Below, piece after piece: positions 8,813 through 17,845 of a stretch of 64,000 bases of DNA (the stretch's first letter is position 1; the number at the start of each line of letters is the position of its first letter). The notes under the pieces are model-generated. The model ran no database searches and was not told the DNA's origin. It saw only the letters and a list, made by a program, of their open reading frames with translations. This DNA is from Flexibacter flexilis DSM 6793 (GTDB lineage: Bacteria; Bacteroidota; Bacteroidia; Cytophagales; Flexibacteraceae), in NCBI RefSeq assembly GCF_900112255.1, contig NZ_FOLE01000010.1, forward strand, positions 62,001 through 126,000, in the 5' to 3' direction. The position numbers and the translations under genes were made by a program.

Positions 8813-11341
8813 TTATAATTTGAATTGTAATGAAACTTTTACACCAAATTTGCGTACATCTGGATTGTTCAGATAAGCGATTCTGTGAATAAAGTCCACA
8901 CGTAGCAATTTGAAAATATTTTCTACCCCATAACCAAACTCTGCATAAGGTTTATGCGGCGACAAGGCTCTGAAAGACTGTATCGCCTCGCCGTTGGCCG
9001 AATCGGGGATAATGTTTTGGTTGCGTTTGCTCACACCGCCATACAATACGCTGGCATGTCCTACAAAACGCCATTTCAGCTTACGAATCAGAGGGATACT
9101 GTTCAGGAACAAGCCTTCAAACGTATGTTGGTAATTCAATGTCACGTATTTGTCGCTGGCAAACTCAAAGTAATTCATTAAGTTAAACGACGAAGCATTG
9201 AAAAACGGCGTTTGGTTGCCTAAGTGCGCACGTAAAAACGGATATGGCACAGTAGAAGGAATATAACCTGCATCGATGGCATAGCGTCCGCGCCCCAAAA
9301 GTCCTAATTTGAGGTACTGAATCACCGTAGCCGAGAATTTATGATACTCAAAATCGCTGTTCATCACACCTTTAAGCCCCAATGTATAGCGGAATGTAAA
9401 AATCGGCCATTTGTCTGCACCTAAGCTAATGCGCTCATTTTCATTTTGTAAGAAAATTTCATCGCGGGCGTAGCGCGTTTCCCAAGTGATTTCGGAAGAT
9501 GTAAACGAACGATGAATCGGAGAGTCTTTGTCGTTGGGATTTTCGTAATACGCAAATTTATACAAACGGTCTATAGGGTCGAAAGTACGATTACGGAACG
9601 TGAGTTTTTGAGAAAGTCCTTTGCGTATTTCAGTTTGGATGTACGCACTGGTTTGGCGTTGCATGAACGGGCGGCTGCGCGTCAGGTCACCAAAACGCGT
9701 GAATGCAAAAAACAAACTGTTGGTTGCCAAGCTGTTGTCTATCAAGGCCAATTGTTCCAGTTCGTAGAAATGCTCGATGCCCGTCGTTGCCCAGCGTTTG
9801 CGCGAAAGAATGTAATCCGCCGAACCGTTGTATTTGAAACGTCCGTCGCGCGTGCCGTAGGCCAAATAACCTTTCAAAATCCATTTGCGACTAAAATCTA
9901 TGTTGGTTTTCAGGCCTGCGCGGAAACGGTGACCTTCTACATTGTTGAATGCGTAAGTGTAAAGATATGGCCCAATATCGACTTTGCCCACACGTTTATA
10001 ACCGTTTACGGCGATGTTGGCAATTTCGATATAGGTTTTTACGACTGGAATGTTACGGATAGTATCTATCATTTTATAAACATTCTTTTCCTGTTGGGTC
10101 AGGGTATCGTGGCGATTGGTTTCCCAATAATTATTGTCGGTTATGCGTGCATCTTCGGCCACTTCGATGGGTTTTTCGTAGAAAAGCGGCGGTTTAGGAT
10201 TATTAACTACTATTTTTTTGTTGGAAGTATAAAACTTCACGAGCATACCCGCCCAACTGTCCGAAATTTCGGCAATGTCAATCATCACGCGGTTTTTGAT
10301 CGGCAACCAAGGCCCTGCGGCAGTTCTGCCCAATTCCTGATGTATCGTGATGCGTTCAATGTAGTTGATGTTGGCACTTTTGCTAATGGCCAAGTTTACT
10401 TGCTTGAGAGCGAAGTCTTTAGCCGTAATCCAGATAGTGCCATTAAAGGCCAAATCCTGCGGACGTTTTGGCGTAACTTCAATACGATAACACCAATCTT
10501 CACCTACAAAAGAACTGTCTTTTAGGTCGTATTCGTAATAAAATTTCCAGCCGTCGGCAATCGGTGACACGAAGTCTTTTTCTAGAATCGTGAGCCAATT
10601 TTTATAAAAATTATATTCTTGGAAAGAAGAGCCCACGATTTGCGCCACCAACGAACCGTCATCTAGACCCACGCCAGTCACTTTTGTTTTCAGGATTTCC
10701 TCGCGGTTTACGCTTGGGTTGTTGCGGTGATAAAAATTAGAAATGGATTCGGAAATAAAAAATGGTAAAACGGGTTTGCCGTCTTCGCCTGCAATTTGTT
10801 CGAGGCTGTCGAGTACGGTCAAAATTTTACGCATTACTCTTTTTTTACGGAATTTTTCCGAAATATTGTCAATATCAACTTCTGTTTTGTTGTAGCTTTC
10901 GTATTCGTAGGCCGTCAGGTTGCGCTTGTCGTTGGCATCTTTGTGGGCGATTACTTGACGCATAATTGGCCAAGCGGGGTTTTCGCCAGGTCTTACCACC
11001 ACTTCTTGCAAGCTAATGGCTGCCGTCATCAACTGAAAGTTAATGGTTTGTGTAATGCCTTTCTGGATTTTCTTTGCACGTGGATTATAACCAATATACG
11101 AAACGTGCAGCGAGTCCAGTGGCTTTTCGGTGCTAATACTGTAATAGCCTTCAAAATCCGTATTCACCCCGACGGTCGTTCCTTTAAAATAGACACTCAC
11201 AAACGGAAGCGGGTCTCCTGAGGTGGCATCGGTTACGCGGCCATTGATAACGGTTTTTTGTGCCCAGCTCGGCAAAGCAGCCACCAGCAGGAACAGCCCA
11301 AGACCAAATAAAAATTTAATAAGTAAGATTTTTCTTTGCAT
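8813..11341 (-). CDS. DUF5686 family outer-membrane protein with N-terminal CarboxypepD_reg-like domain
   Basis: An 842-residue Bacteroidota envelope protein. Residues 1-27 are a signal peptide ending SWAQ. Residues about 30-115 form a carboxypeptidase-regulatory-like beta-sandwich (INGRVTDATSGDPLPFVSV), the same module found at the N-terminus of SusC-type receptors. The DUF5686 region follows (EVVVRPGENPAWPIMRQVI), and the last about 400 residues alternate like a transmembrane beta barrel, ending in KVSLQFKL. There is no TonB plug, so it is not a standard TonB receptor. Substrate unknown. It is followed by its own terminator. Confidence 0.88.
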   Translation of the reverse strand: MQRKILLIKFLFGLGLFLLVAALPSWAQKTVINGRVTDATSGDPLPFVSVYFKGTTVGVNTDFEGYYSISTEKPLDSLHVSYIGYNPRAKKIQKGITQTINFQLMTAAISLQEVVVRPGENPAWPIMRQVIAHKDANDKRNLTAYEYESYNKTEVDIDNISEKFRKKRVMRKILTVLDSLEQIAGEDGKPVLPFFISESISNFYHRNNPSVNREEILKTKVTGVGLDDGSLVAQIVGSSFQEYNFYKNWLTILEKDFVSPIADGWKFYYEYDLKDSSFVGEDWCYRIEVTPKRPQDLAFNGTIWITAKDFALKQVNLAISKSANINYIERITIHQELGRTAAGPWLPIKNRVMIDIAEISDSWAGMLVKFYTSNKKIVVNNPKPPLFYEKPIEVAEDARITDNNYWETNRHDTLTQQEKNVYKMIDTIRNIPVVKTYIEIANIAVNGYKRVGKVDIGPYLYTYAFNNVEGHRFRAGLKTNIDFSRKWILKGYLAYGTRDGRFKYNGSADYILSRKRWATTGIEHFYELEQLALIDNSLATNSLFFAFTRFGDLTRSRPFMQRQTSAYIQTEIRKGLSQKLTFRNRTFDPIDRLYKFAYYENPNDKDSPIHRSFTSSEITWETRYARDEIFLQNENERISLGADKWPIFTFRYTLGLKGVMNSDFEYHKFSATVIQYLKLGLLGRGRYAIDAGYIPSTVPYPFLRAHLGNQTPFFNASSFNLMNYFEFASDKYVTLNYQHTFEGLFLNSIPLIRKLKWRFVGHASVLYGGVSKRNQNIIPDSANGEAIQSFRALSPHKPYAEFGYGVENIFKLLRVDFIHRIAYLNNPDVRKFGVKVSLQFKL

Positions 11342-11546
11342 TGACGATGTAAATTTATAATTCTTGGGGTTTTTGTTGCAAAAATCAGGCCGAGAATTAT
11401 GTTTGTATAGTTAGAGTTAATTTTTATTAAATAGAAAATAAACGCCAACATAAGCAGAACTGTATTTATATACAATATTTTTTTGCTGAATTGCAAAAAA
11501 ATACCTCTTAAATGTGAGATTTTGATATACAAACATCCGAAAAAAT

Positions 11547-11573
11547 AAAAAAGCCTCCGTGTTTTGGAGGCTT
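11547..11573 (-). terminator. Terminator of menF
   Basis: Inverted repeat AAGCCTCC / GGAGGCTT with a 7-base loop. On the minus strand it is followed by T-rich sequence. It lies just beyond the menF stop codon, ahead of the 5' region of the DUF5686 gene. Confidence 0.75.
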
Positions 11574-11581
11574 GGGGCTTA

Positions 11582-12778
11582 TCAGAAGGTTTTTTCTATC
11601 ACTTTGCCTAAAGTTTGGCACTTTAGTTCCGTTTCTTGCCATTCGCGCTCTGGGTCGGAGTCGGCTGTAACGCCGCCACCTGCGTACAAAACGGCTTTTT
11701 GTTCAAATAATTGCATACATCGCAAATGCACAAAAATTTCACTTTGACCTTCAAAATTTACAGGTCCTAAAAAGCCGCTATAAAAGCCGCGATTGTAGCC
11801 TTCGTTTTCCAAAATAAAAGCTGTGGCGGGGATTTTGGGCATTCCGCAAACCGCTGAAGTCGGGTGCAGCAGTTCGAGCATGGTAGTACCTAATGTCGGG
11901 AAATTCGTGTCGAGCATATCTACCTCAAAATCACTGCGCAAATGCAGCAAATTGCCCGCAGGAACCGTGCGAGGCCCTGTTTCGGTGTATTCGCGCAGGC
12001 GTATTTTTTTGAAACAACCCACAATATACCGACAAACCAAAGCCTGTTCTTCTATTTCTTTTTGTGTCCAAGAAGTTTGGCTCAAGGGTTTGTCGTGGCG
12101 CGCTTGCGTGCCTGCTAAGGCTACCGTGCGGAACGTATGCGTGTTTTCGTTGGTGCTAATGAGTGTTTCTGGCGTTGCACTGAGCCAAACACCCACCGAC
12201 GGCAGCGAAAATAACGAAATAAACGCGTTCGGGTAGGCTTGCGAAAGTTCCTCGAACAAGGTCAACACATCATAGTTTTCGGGTAAATCAATGAATTTTT
12301 GCCGCGATAAAACCACTTTTTCAAATGCGCCTGCTTGTATGGCTTGCACGCCTTTGGTTACCAAATCAAGATGTTTTTGTCGGCAATTCTTGTTGCTAAA
12401 ATCTTGATTTTCTGTGAATTGTGGAAGAAGTGCACCACTGGTGTCGGTGCTGTTTATTTCCGAAATCCAAGCCTCTAACAGTGCCTCACCCTGCAAGCAA
12501 CCGCGCAACGAGGAAAGATGTATTTGCGATTCAATAAAATAAGTCTGTTGTAGCTCAGGATTATGAAACGGACTCACCACAAAGCCGCTTTTCAGTTCGG
12601 CCAAATTCGGATAACATTGCTTGGTTGCTCCCGTTCGTTGGGCAATAAAATGTTTTTCGGTGCTGTTGGGCAAACGCCACAGTGCCACAGGAATTTGCAT
12701 ATAAAGGCTTGATTGCCAAAGCGATTGCCAATCGCGCGTCAGATGTTGGGGTAGGTTGGAAGGGGGCGAAGATTTCAT
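11582..12778 (-). CDS. menF: Isochorismate synthase (chorismate-binding family)
   Basis: Converts chorismate to isochorismate for menaquinone. About 398 residues. The C-terminal chorismate-binding domain shows KVVLSRQ near mid-protein, HPTSAVCGMPK, the SGFLGPV stretch and the hallmark GGGVTADSDPEREWQE near the end, which binds Mg2+ and chorismate. The N-terminus is divergent, as is usual for MenF/DhbC. A TTG would extend the frame to 12826, but the ATG at 12778 (MKSSPPSNL) is a more natural start. It follows the CoA-binding gene by 50 bp on the same strand and may be cotranscribed. Entry into other menaquinone steps is not encoded in this window. EntC-type siderophore synthesis cannot be excluded by sequence alone. 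Confidence 0.9.
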   Translation of the reverse strand: MKSSPPSNLPQHLTRDWQSLWQSSLYMQIPVALWRLPNSTEKHFIAQRTGATKQCYPNLAELKSGFVVSPFHNPELQQTYFIESQIHLSSLRGCLQGEALLEAWISEINSTDTSGALLPQFTENQDFSNKNCRQKHLDLVTKGVQAIQAGAFEKVVLSRQKFIDLPENYDVLTLFEELSQAYPNAFISLFSLPSVGVWLSATPETLISTNENTHTFRTVALAGTQARHDKPLSQTSWTQKEIEEQALVCRYIVGCFKKIRLREYTETGPRTVPAGNLLHLRSDFEVDMLDTNFPTLGTTMLELLHPTSAVCGMPKIPATAFILENEGYNRGFYSGFLGPVNFEGQSEIFVHLRCMQLFEQKAVLYAGGGVTADSDPEREWQETELKCQTLGKVIEKTF

Positions 12779-12828
12779 GTAATGCCAAACAATGTGTTGA
12801 GTAAAAACGGAACAATTTCGCTGCAAAG

Positions 12829-13188
12829 TTAATACTGATGCGTAGAAAGCAATACAAGTGTACAGGCTTCTGCCGCCTCAATGCCTTGTGCTTCTAATTT
12901 TTGTTCAAAATCTGGGTTTTCGGTGCCAGGGTTAAAAATCACGCGTTTGGGCTTGAGTGCCGCGATAGCATCGTAATATTCGGGTTGGCGTTTTGGCGAA
13001 ATGTAAAGCGTAACCGTGTCTATTTCAGTATCTGTTGGAATTGCATTTTGGATAGGCTCGCCCAGTAACTCGCCCGTGTCTCTGCCCACCAAAGTAAGCG
13101 CATGGCCATGTGAATGAAGCATTTGGGCGGCTTTGTAGGCGTATTTGTCGGGGCTGGTGCTTGCGCCAATGATAAGTGTCGTTTTCAT
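12829..13188 (-). CDS. CoA-binding (Rossmann) domain protein, YccU type
   Basis: A single-domain 119-residue protein of the CoA-binding family: LIIGASTSPDKYAYKAA gives the nucleotide-binding loop, followed by GHALTLVGRD and a C-terminal Rossmann strand (PKRVIFNPGTEN). The length fits stand-alone YccU-like proteins. Their cellular role is unsettled; they share the CoA-ligase alpha-subunit fold but have no catalytic His domain. It is immediately upstream of menF. That adjacency may simply be an operon of convenience. Confidence 0.87.
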   Translation of the reverse strand: MKTTLIIGASTSPDKYAYKAAQMLHSHGHALTLVGRDTGELLGEPIQNAIPTDTEIDTVTLYISPKRQPEYYDAIAALKPKRVIFNPGTENPDFEQKLEAQGIEAAEACTLVLLSTHQY

Positions 13189-13417
13189 ATAGCTATTTAA
13201 TTTTTGGTGATGGCTTTATAACATTTTATATATAAAAAAATTCAAAATAGCGATTATTTGTTGTATTTTCTTCTTCTATTTATAAAAAATGTTTGATTTT
13301 TTAATTAAAACTTTCTTTTTCTTTATAAATTGCGCTATAATATAGGCTCTTATCTATTTTTCTCGCATATAAAAAAGAACAATATATAAGATTTTGATTG
13401 TTTTAAGCGTAATATTT

Positions 13418-16400
13418 ATGTTCAAAAGAATTTTACTACTAATTGGTTGGGGTGTATTGACACAAGTGGCGGTGGCACAAGTAGGGATAGGTACTACAAC
13501 GCCTAATGATAAAGCGATTCTGGAGCTTGTTTCCAATAATAAAGGTTTGCTCATGCCACGCTTGACCACTGCCCAACGCGATGCGATGGGGCTTGGTGCG
13601 GCAGAAGAAGGGATGGTTATCTATAATAGTACACTGGCTAAAATGCAGTATTGGAACGGGGCTAATTGGTCGGATGTTGGCGCGGGAGGTGCTGGTATCC
13701 AGAATCAATTTGCTTCGGCACAATCGGCTGATTTCTGGATTTCGGGCAATGGTCGTGTGGGCAACAATTTGGCCGTTGATGGTATTATGATTAATAACTA
13801 TGGCCTTTTAGAGATGGGAGGTAGCTTTTCTAATCGCATTATGTATAATGATAATGGTATAGCTCCACCTACGTTCAATACAAGAAGTGCAGGTACAAAA
13901 ATTGTATTTTTTGATGCTTTAAGTGCTACTGCTACCGATATTGCGCTAGGGGTTGGTTCTGGTGAATTTTGGCTGACTATTCCAGACAACTCTAAACAGT
14001 TTCGTTTTTACGCAGGTACAAGTCCATTGTTTACACTAAAAGGCAATGGTAGTGTGGAATTAGATAATGCTATTATTAACCGAAAATTAGTATTGTATAA
14101 TTATAATACTAATGACCATGAATACTCTGGTTTTGGTATTAATTCGGGCGTGTTGCGCTATCAAGTGCCAGCCATGAGCAACAGCCATGTATTTTATGCG
14201 GCACAAGATGCGACTTCTAGTTTTGAGCTAATGCGCATACGTGGCGATGGCCGCGTGGGGATTGGGTCGTCTTCGCCCGCCTCTATGTTGTCGGTTGGTT
14301 TTAATGGCTTTCAGGTCGATGATGCAGGCAATATCTTGGCTATCAGAGGCGTAACGACAAGTTTTCCGAACGTGCAAGGCGGAGCAGGAACATTTTTGCA
14401 AAATGATGGCAGCGGCAATTTGTCGTGGGCAACGGCTGGAACTGGTAGCGGTTGGAGCCTGACTGGTAATGCAGGTACGACGGCGTCTGATTTTTTGGGT
14501 ACAACAGACAATGTTGCTTTGAGATTTAAAATAGGCGGGAAACAAGCTGGGTATATTGCAGATTCTTTAAGTAATAATAATGTATTTTGGGGGATTGATG
14601 CGGGTAAGTCACAAACGACAGGTTTTAATAACACGGGTATTGGCTTTCATACTTTAAAAAACACAACGTCTGGTATAAATAATACCGCACAAGGTTTTGA
14701 AGCAATGTATGGGAATCAAAACGGTACGAGCAATACGGCGGTTGGTACGGTGGCTTTGTATTCAAATATATCGGGTAATTCAAACACTGCGGTTGGGGCA
14801 TTCTCTCTATATAGTAATGATTACGGCGAATCAAATACAGCCAGTGGTTATTATGCCCTTTATTCCAATACAAATGGTACAAACAATAGTGCATACGGTG
14901 CCGATGCGTTGGAGTACAATACTTTTGGTATTAATAATACCGCTATGGGTAGTATGGCTTTATTTCAAAATACCAGTAATTATAATACGGCGATAGGTAC
15001 TCAGGCCATGTTTAATAATACAACAGGTACAAACTCTGTGGCTATTGGTAATCAAGCATTACTTAATAATACAACAGGCCGCCAAAATGTAGTAGTAGGG
15101 GCATCGTCGATGACCAATGGGAATCATAATAGAGTTACAGCGATTGGCACTGAAATAGATATTAGCACCAATAGGTCAAATATTATTGCCATTGGTTATG
15201 GGATTAATGATGGTCATATTACCTCAGATAATATGACGCGAATTGGTAATAGCAGTATCTCTCAAACAGATATAGCGGGCAGACTTACTTATAATGCTCA
15301 AAGTGCTGTGTCTAATACTTTTCCCGCGGATAGAGGTTCTAATGGTCAAGTACTTGCCACTGATGGAGATGGTTTGTTGTATTGGACAAATGCGGGAGCT
15401 GGTAGCGGCTGGGGACTTTCGGGTAATGCGGGGACTACGGCTTCCGATTTTATTGGTACAACGGATGATGTTTCTCTGACGTTTAAAATTAATGGTAACC
15501 AGTCAGGTTTTATCGCCAACTCTTCTACAAACAATAGTGTATTTTTGGGCTATAGAGCAGGAAAAGCTCAAACTACAGGCTTAAATAATACGGGGATTGG
15601 GCATCAGACCTTAGAAAATACAACGTCTGGTAACAATAATACGGCGTATGGTTTTAATACAATGTATGGAAATGATGGCGGTAATCATAACACTGCTGTT
15701 GGTTCTGTTGCTTTATTTGGAAATACATCTGGTAGCAGCAATACGTCTTTGGGTGCTAATACATTATATAATAATACAACGGGTTCGTCCAATACGGTAG
15801 CAGGTGAATCTGCGATGTACTTGAATACTACTGGTAAAAATAATACGGCTTATGGCTACCAAACGCTGATGTATAATACTGGTACATCTTATAATACGGC
15901 AGTGGGTAACCGAGCATTATATCAAAGCACTGCGAGTTATAATACGGCTGTCGGTAATCAAGCATTGTTTAATAATACTACGGGTACCTATAACACCGCT
16001 CTAGGTAATCAAGCCTTGATGACGAATTCTACGGGTACATATAATACTGTTGTGGGTAGCTCCGCTTTATTTGCTAACACGACAGGTTCTCAAAATGTAG
16101 TGGTGGGCGAGTCTGCTCTGATAAATGGAAATCATAGTAGGGTGGTTGCGCTTGGTAGTCAAATCACTATTAGTACGGATAGGTCTAATGTTATTGCCAT
16201 TGGTTATGGAATTGGTGATGCCAATATTACTTCCAACGACATGACACGAATTGGTAACAATGCTACAATCAAAACTGATATAGCAGGTACACTTAGCTAT
16301 AATGTGCAAGACGGCTCAGCTTCTAATACTTTTCCTGCGAATAGGGGCACAAACGGCCAATTTTTAAAAACAGATGGTACAGGTACACTTTCTTGGGCTA

Positions 16401-17602
16401 ATATTTCGGGTGATAATTTGGGTAACCATTTAATGACCAGCAATTTGATTACCGATAATCATTGGATTACGGGAGATAATGACCCCGAAGGTATCTTTGT
16501 GAATTATAGCGGCAAAGTAGGGATTGGAATTTCTACCCCTACGGCCTTTTTGCATATCAATGATCCTGGTAGCTCGCAAGGAGATTTGCGGCTAACAGCG
16601 GGTACGGTTACTGGCACTTCTGGTGCTGATGGTTTGGCCATTAGTATCAATGGTGCAGCTGCCAATATTATATCATATGAAAATTTACCAATGTATTTTG
16701 GAACAAATGGTGCGAATAGAGTAACTATTTCTGGCGCAGGGAATTTGGGTGTTGGTACAACTAGCCCTATTTGTCCATTAGATGTGAGCGGCACCACTGC
16801 TTTTGGACCATTATCTGCACTTTATTTTAATTCGAGTACAAGTAATACTTCTACATTAACAGGAGCCTCTTCTGTTTCGGCTGCTGTTTCAGTACGTGCG
16901 ACAGGTGCATTTCTTTCTTTGGGTGCGGGTTCTAATGGTGGATTTTATACAACTTCAGATCGCCGCATCAAAGATGTGGTAGGGCTAAGTAATACGGCAC
17001 AAGATTTGGCAACGCTTCGTAACATTCGCATTACGGATTATCGCTTCAAAGACTCGCTGAATGCTGGAAACATGGCTGTTAAAGGTGTGATTGCCCAAGA
17101 GTTAGAAGCTGTTTATCCGCAAGCTGTTTCTAAGCAAACCAACACTATTCCAAATGTTTATGCTTTGTCTAAAACCGTGCAATACGACCCACAGACACGC
17201 CGCCTAACAGTTACTTTGGCCAAAACACCAGAACTTAACGCAGGCGATAAAGTAAAACTTATCACGCAAGAAGGTGGCGAGCAAATGGCAACGGTGGCAG
17301 AAGTAAACGGCAATTCGTTTGTGGTGAAAGATTGGGAAAAAGCTGTAAATCAGATTTTTGTGTACGGAAAAGAAGTGAACGATTTTCGTATCGTGGATTA
17401 CGACCGTTTGTCGGTGCTGAATGTGGCCGCCGTGCAGGAGTTGGCCAAAGTGAAAGACCAACAGGCCGCCAAAATACAGGAACTGGAAATGCGTTTGCAA
17501 GAAAGTCAGCAAACGATTCAGTCGCTCCGCAATGATTTTGAAGTGCGTTTACGCAACGTAGAAGCCAAGTTGCAACCAAAAGTAGCGGCTATCGGCAAAT
17601 AA
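13418..17602 (+). CDS. Giant repetitive surface/fibre protein with C-terminal S74 intramolecular chaperone
   Basis: About 1394 residues. Signal peptide MFKRILLLIGWGVLTQVAVAQ (the longer frame from a TTG at 13394 is rejected). An N-terminal collar-like motif VGIGTTTPNDKAILEL is typical of Bacteroidota tail-fibre-domain proteins. The middle is built of YadA-head-like 14-16-residue repeats of the form NTAxGxxALxxNTTGxx. These fall in two long blocks that are copies of each other (see repeat entries). The C-terminal region begins TTSDRRIKDVVGLS with Ser near residue 1180, the signature of the endosialidase/peptidase S74 chaperone that trimerises fibres and may cut itself off at Ser-Asp. A final coiled coil spans about 1340-1390. 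No T9SS sorting domain is visible. Likely a trimeric adhesin or filament. Confidence 0.88.
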   Translation: MFKRILLLIGWGVLTQVAVAQVGIGTTTPNDKAILELVSNNKGLLMPRLTTAQRDAMGLGAAEEGMVIYNSTLAKMQYWNGANWSDVGAGGAGIQNQFASAQSADFWISGNGRVGNNLAVDGIMINNYGLLEMGGSFSNRIMYNDNGIAPPTFNTRSAGTKIVFFDALSATATDIALGVGSGEFWLTIPDNSKQFRFYAGTSPLFTLKGNGSVELDNAIINRKLVLYNYNTNDHEYSGFGINSGVLRYQVPAMSNSHVFYAAQDATSSFELMRIRGDGRVGIGSSSPASMLSVGFNGFQVDDAGNILAIRGVTTSFPNVQGGAGTFLQNDGSGNLSWATAGTGSGWSLTGNAGTTASDFLGTTDNVALRFKIGGKQAGYIADSLSNNNVFWGIDAGKSQTTGFNNTGIGFHTLKNTTSGINNTAQGFEAMYGNQNGTSNTAVGTVALYSNISGNSNTAVGAFSLYSNDYGESNTASGYYALYSNTNGTNNSAYGADALEYNTFGINNTAMGSMALFQNTSNYNTAIGTQAMFNNTTGTNSVAIGNQALLNNTTGRQNVVVGASSMTNGNHNRVTAIGTEIDISTNRSNIIAIGYGINDGHITSDNMTRIGNSSISQTDIAGRLTYNAQSAVSNTFPADRGSNGQVLATDGDGLLYWTNAGAGSGWGLSGNAGTTASDFIGTTDDVSLTFKINGNQSGFIANSSTNNSVFLGYRAGKAQTTGLNNTGIGHQTLENTTSGNNNTAYGFNTMYGNDGGNHNTAVGSVALFGNTSGSSNTSLGANTLYNNTTGSSNTVAGESAMYLNTTGKNNTAYGYQTLMYNTGTSYNTAVGNRALYQSTASYNTAVGNQALFNNTTGTYNTALGNQALMTNSTGTYNTVVGSSALFANTTGSQNVVVGESALINGNHSRVVALGSQITISTDRSNVIAIGYGIGDANITSNDMTRIGNNATIKTDIAGTLSYNVQDGSASNTFPANRGTNGQFLKTDGTGTLSWANISGDNLGNHLMTSNLITDNHWITGDNDPEGIFVNYSGKVGIGISTPTAFLHINDPGSSQGDLRLTAGTVTGTSGADGLAISINGAAANIISYENLPMYFGTNGANRVTISGAGNLGVGTTSPICPLDVSGTTAFGPLSALYFNSSTSNTSTLTGASSVSAAVSVRATGAFLSLGAGSNGGFYTTSDRRIKDVVGLSNTAQDLATLRNIRITDYRFKDSLNAGNMAVKGVIAQELEAVYPQAVSKQTNTIPNVYALSKTVQYDPQTRRLTVTLAKTPELNAGDKVKLITQEGGEQMATVAEVNGNSFVVKDWEKAVNQIFVYGKEVNDFRIVDYDRLSVLNVAAVQELAKVKDQQAAKIQELEMRLQESQQTIQSLRNDFEVRLRNVEAKLQPKVAAIGK
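14444..15400 (+). repeat. Long internal repeat, copy 1 (957 bp, in frame)
   Basis: Begins with the codons for GSGWSLTGNAGTTASDF and runs through a NT-repeat block to SNTFPADRGSNGQ and the next GSGW. Copy 2 starts exactly 957 bp (319 codons) later, so the reading frame is preserved. Similar positions carry the same order of motifs (GKSQTTGFNNTGIG, NTTSGINNTA, NVVVGASS, ITSDNMTRIGN). Confidence 0.85.
15401..16400 (+). repeat. Long internal repeat, copy 2
   Basis: Restarts with GSGWGLSGNAGTTASDF and repeats the copy 1 order: GKAQTTGLNNTGIG, NTTSGNNNTAYG, NVVVGESA, ITSNDMTRIGN, SNTFPANRGTNGQ. The copies differ at many synonymous and some amino-acid positions, so the duplication is not recent, and copy 2 has a slightly different number of short NT repeats. 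Confidence 0.82.
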
Positions 17603-17620
17603 AAACAATGCTTTATTGGG

Positions 17621-17655
17621 CTGCCGTGTGGGAAACTGCACGGCAGTTTTATTTT
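17621..17655 (+). terminator. Terminator after the fibre gene
   Basis: Arms CTGCCGTG and CACGGCAG with a 10-base loop, followed by TTTTATTTTA. It lies 18 bp after the stop codon of the giant surface protein. Confidence 0.75.
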
Positions 17656-17845
17656 ACTCAAAATTTGTTGTATAAACATTTTAATTATGTAAAATAAAAT
17701 CGTTTCTTCATGCAAAATAAAACAGCAACCAAGCGGCAGGAGCGAGGCGCATTGCTTGCGGCGGCGCGGATTTTCTCCGTAATGTTTTTTTCTATAAGTT
17801 AGCAGAAATTTTACTACCATTTTTTTAACCTCATTTTTCAAAAGA

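Noticed and set aside
9512-10525. A 337-codon plus-strand frame inside the DUF5686 gene
   Set aside because: It is antisense to a well-supported gene, its product has no recognisable domain and its composition is that of a mirrored coding strand.
8813-11341. TonB-dependent receptor
   Set aside because: It has the N-terminal regulatory domain but no plug motif; the DUF5686 pattern fits better.
14600-16300. CRISPR-like or minisatellite array
   Set aside because: The repeats are in frame, degenerate and translate to NT-type surface repeats. There are no unique spacers of constant length.
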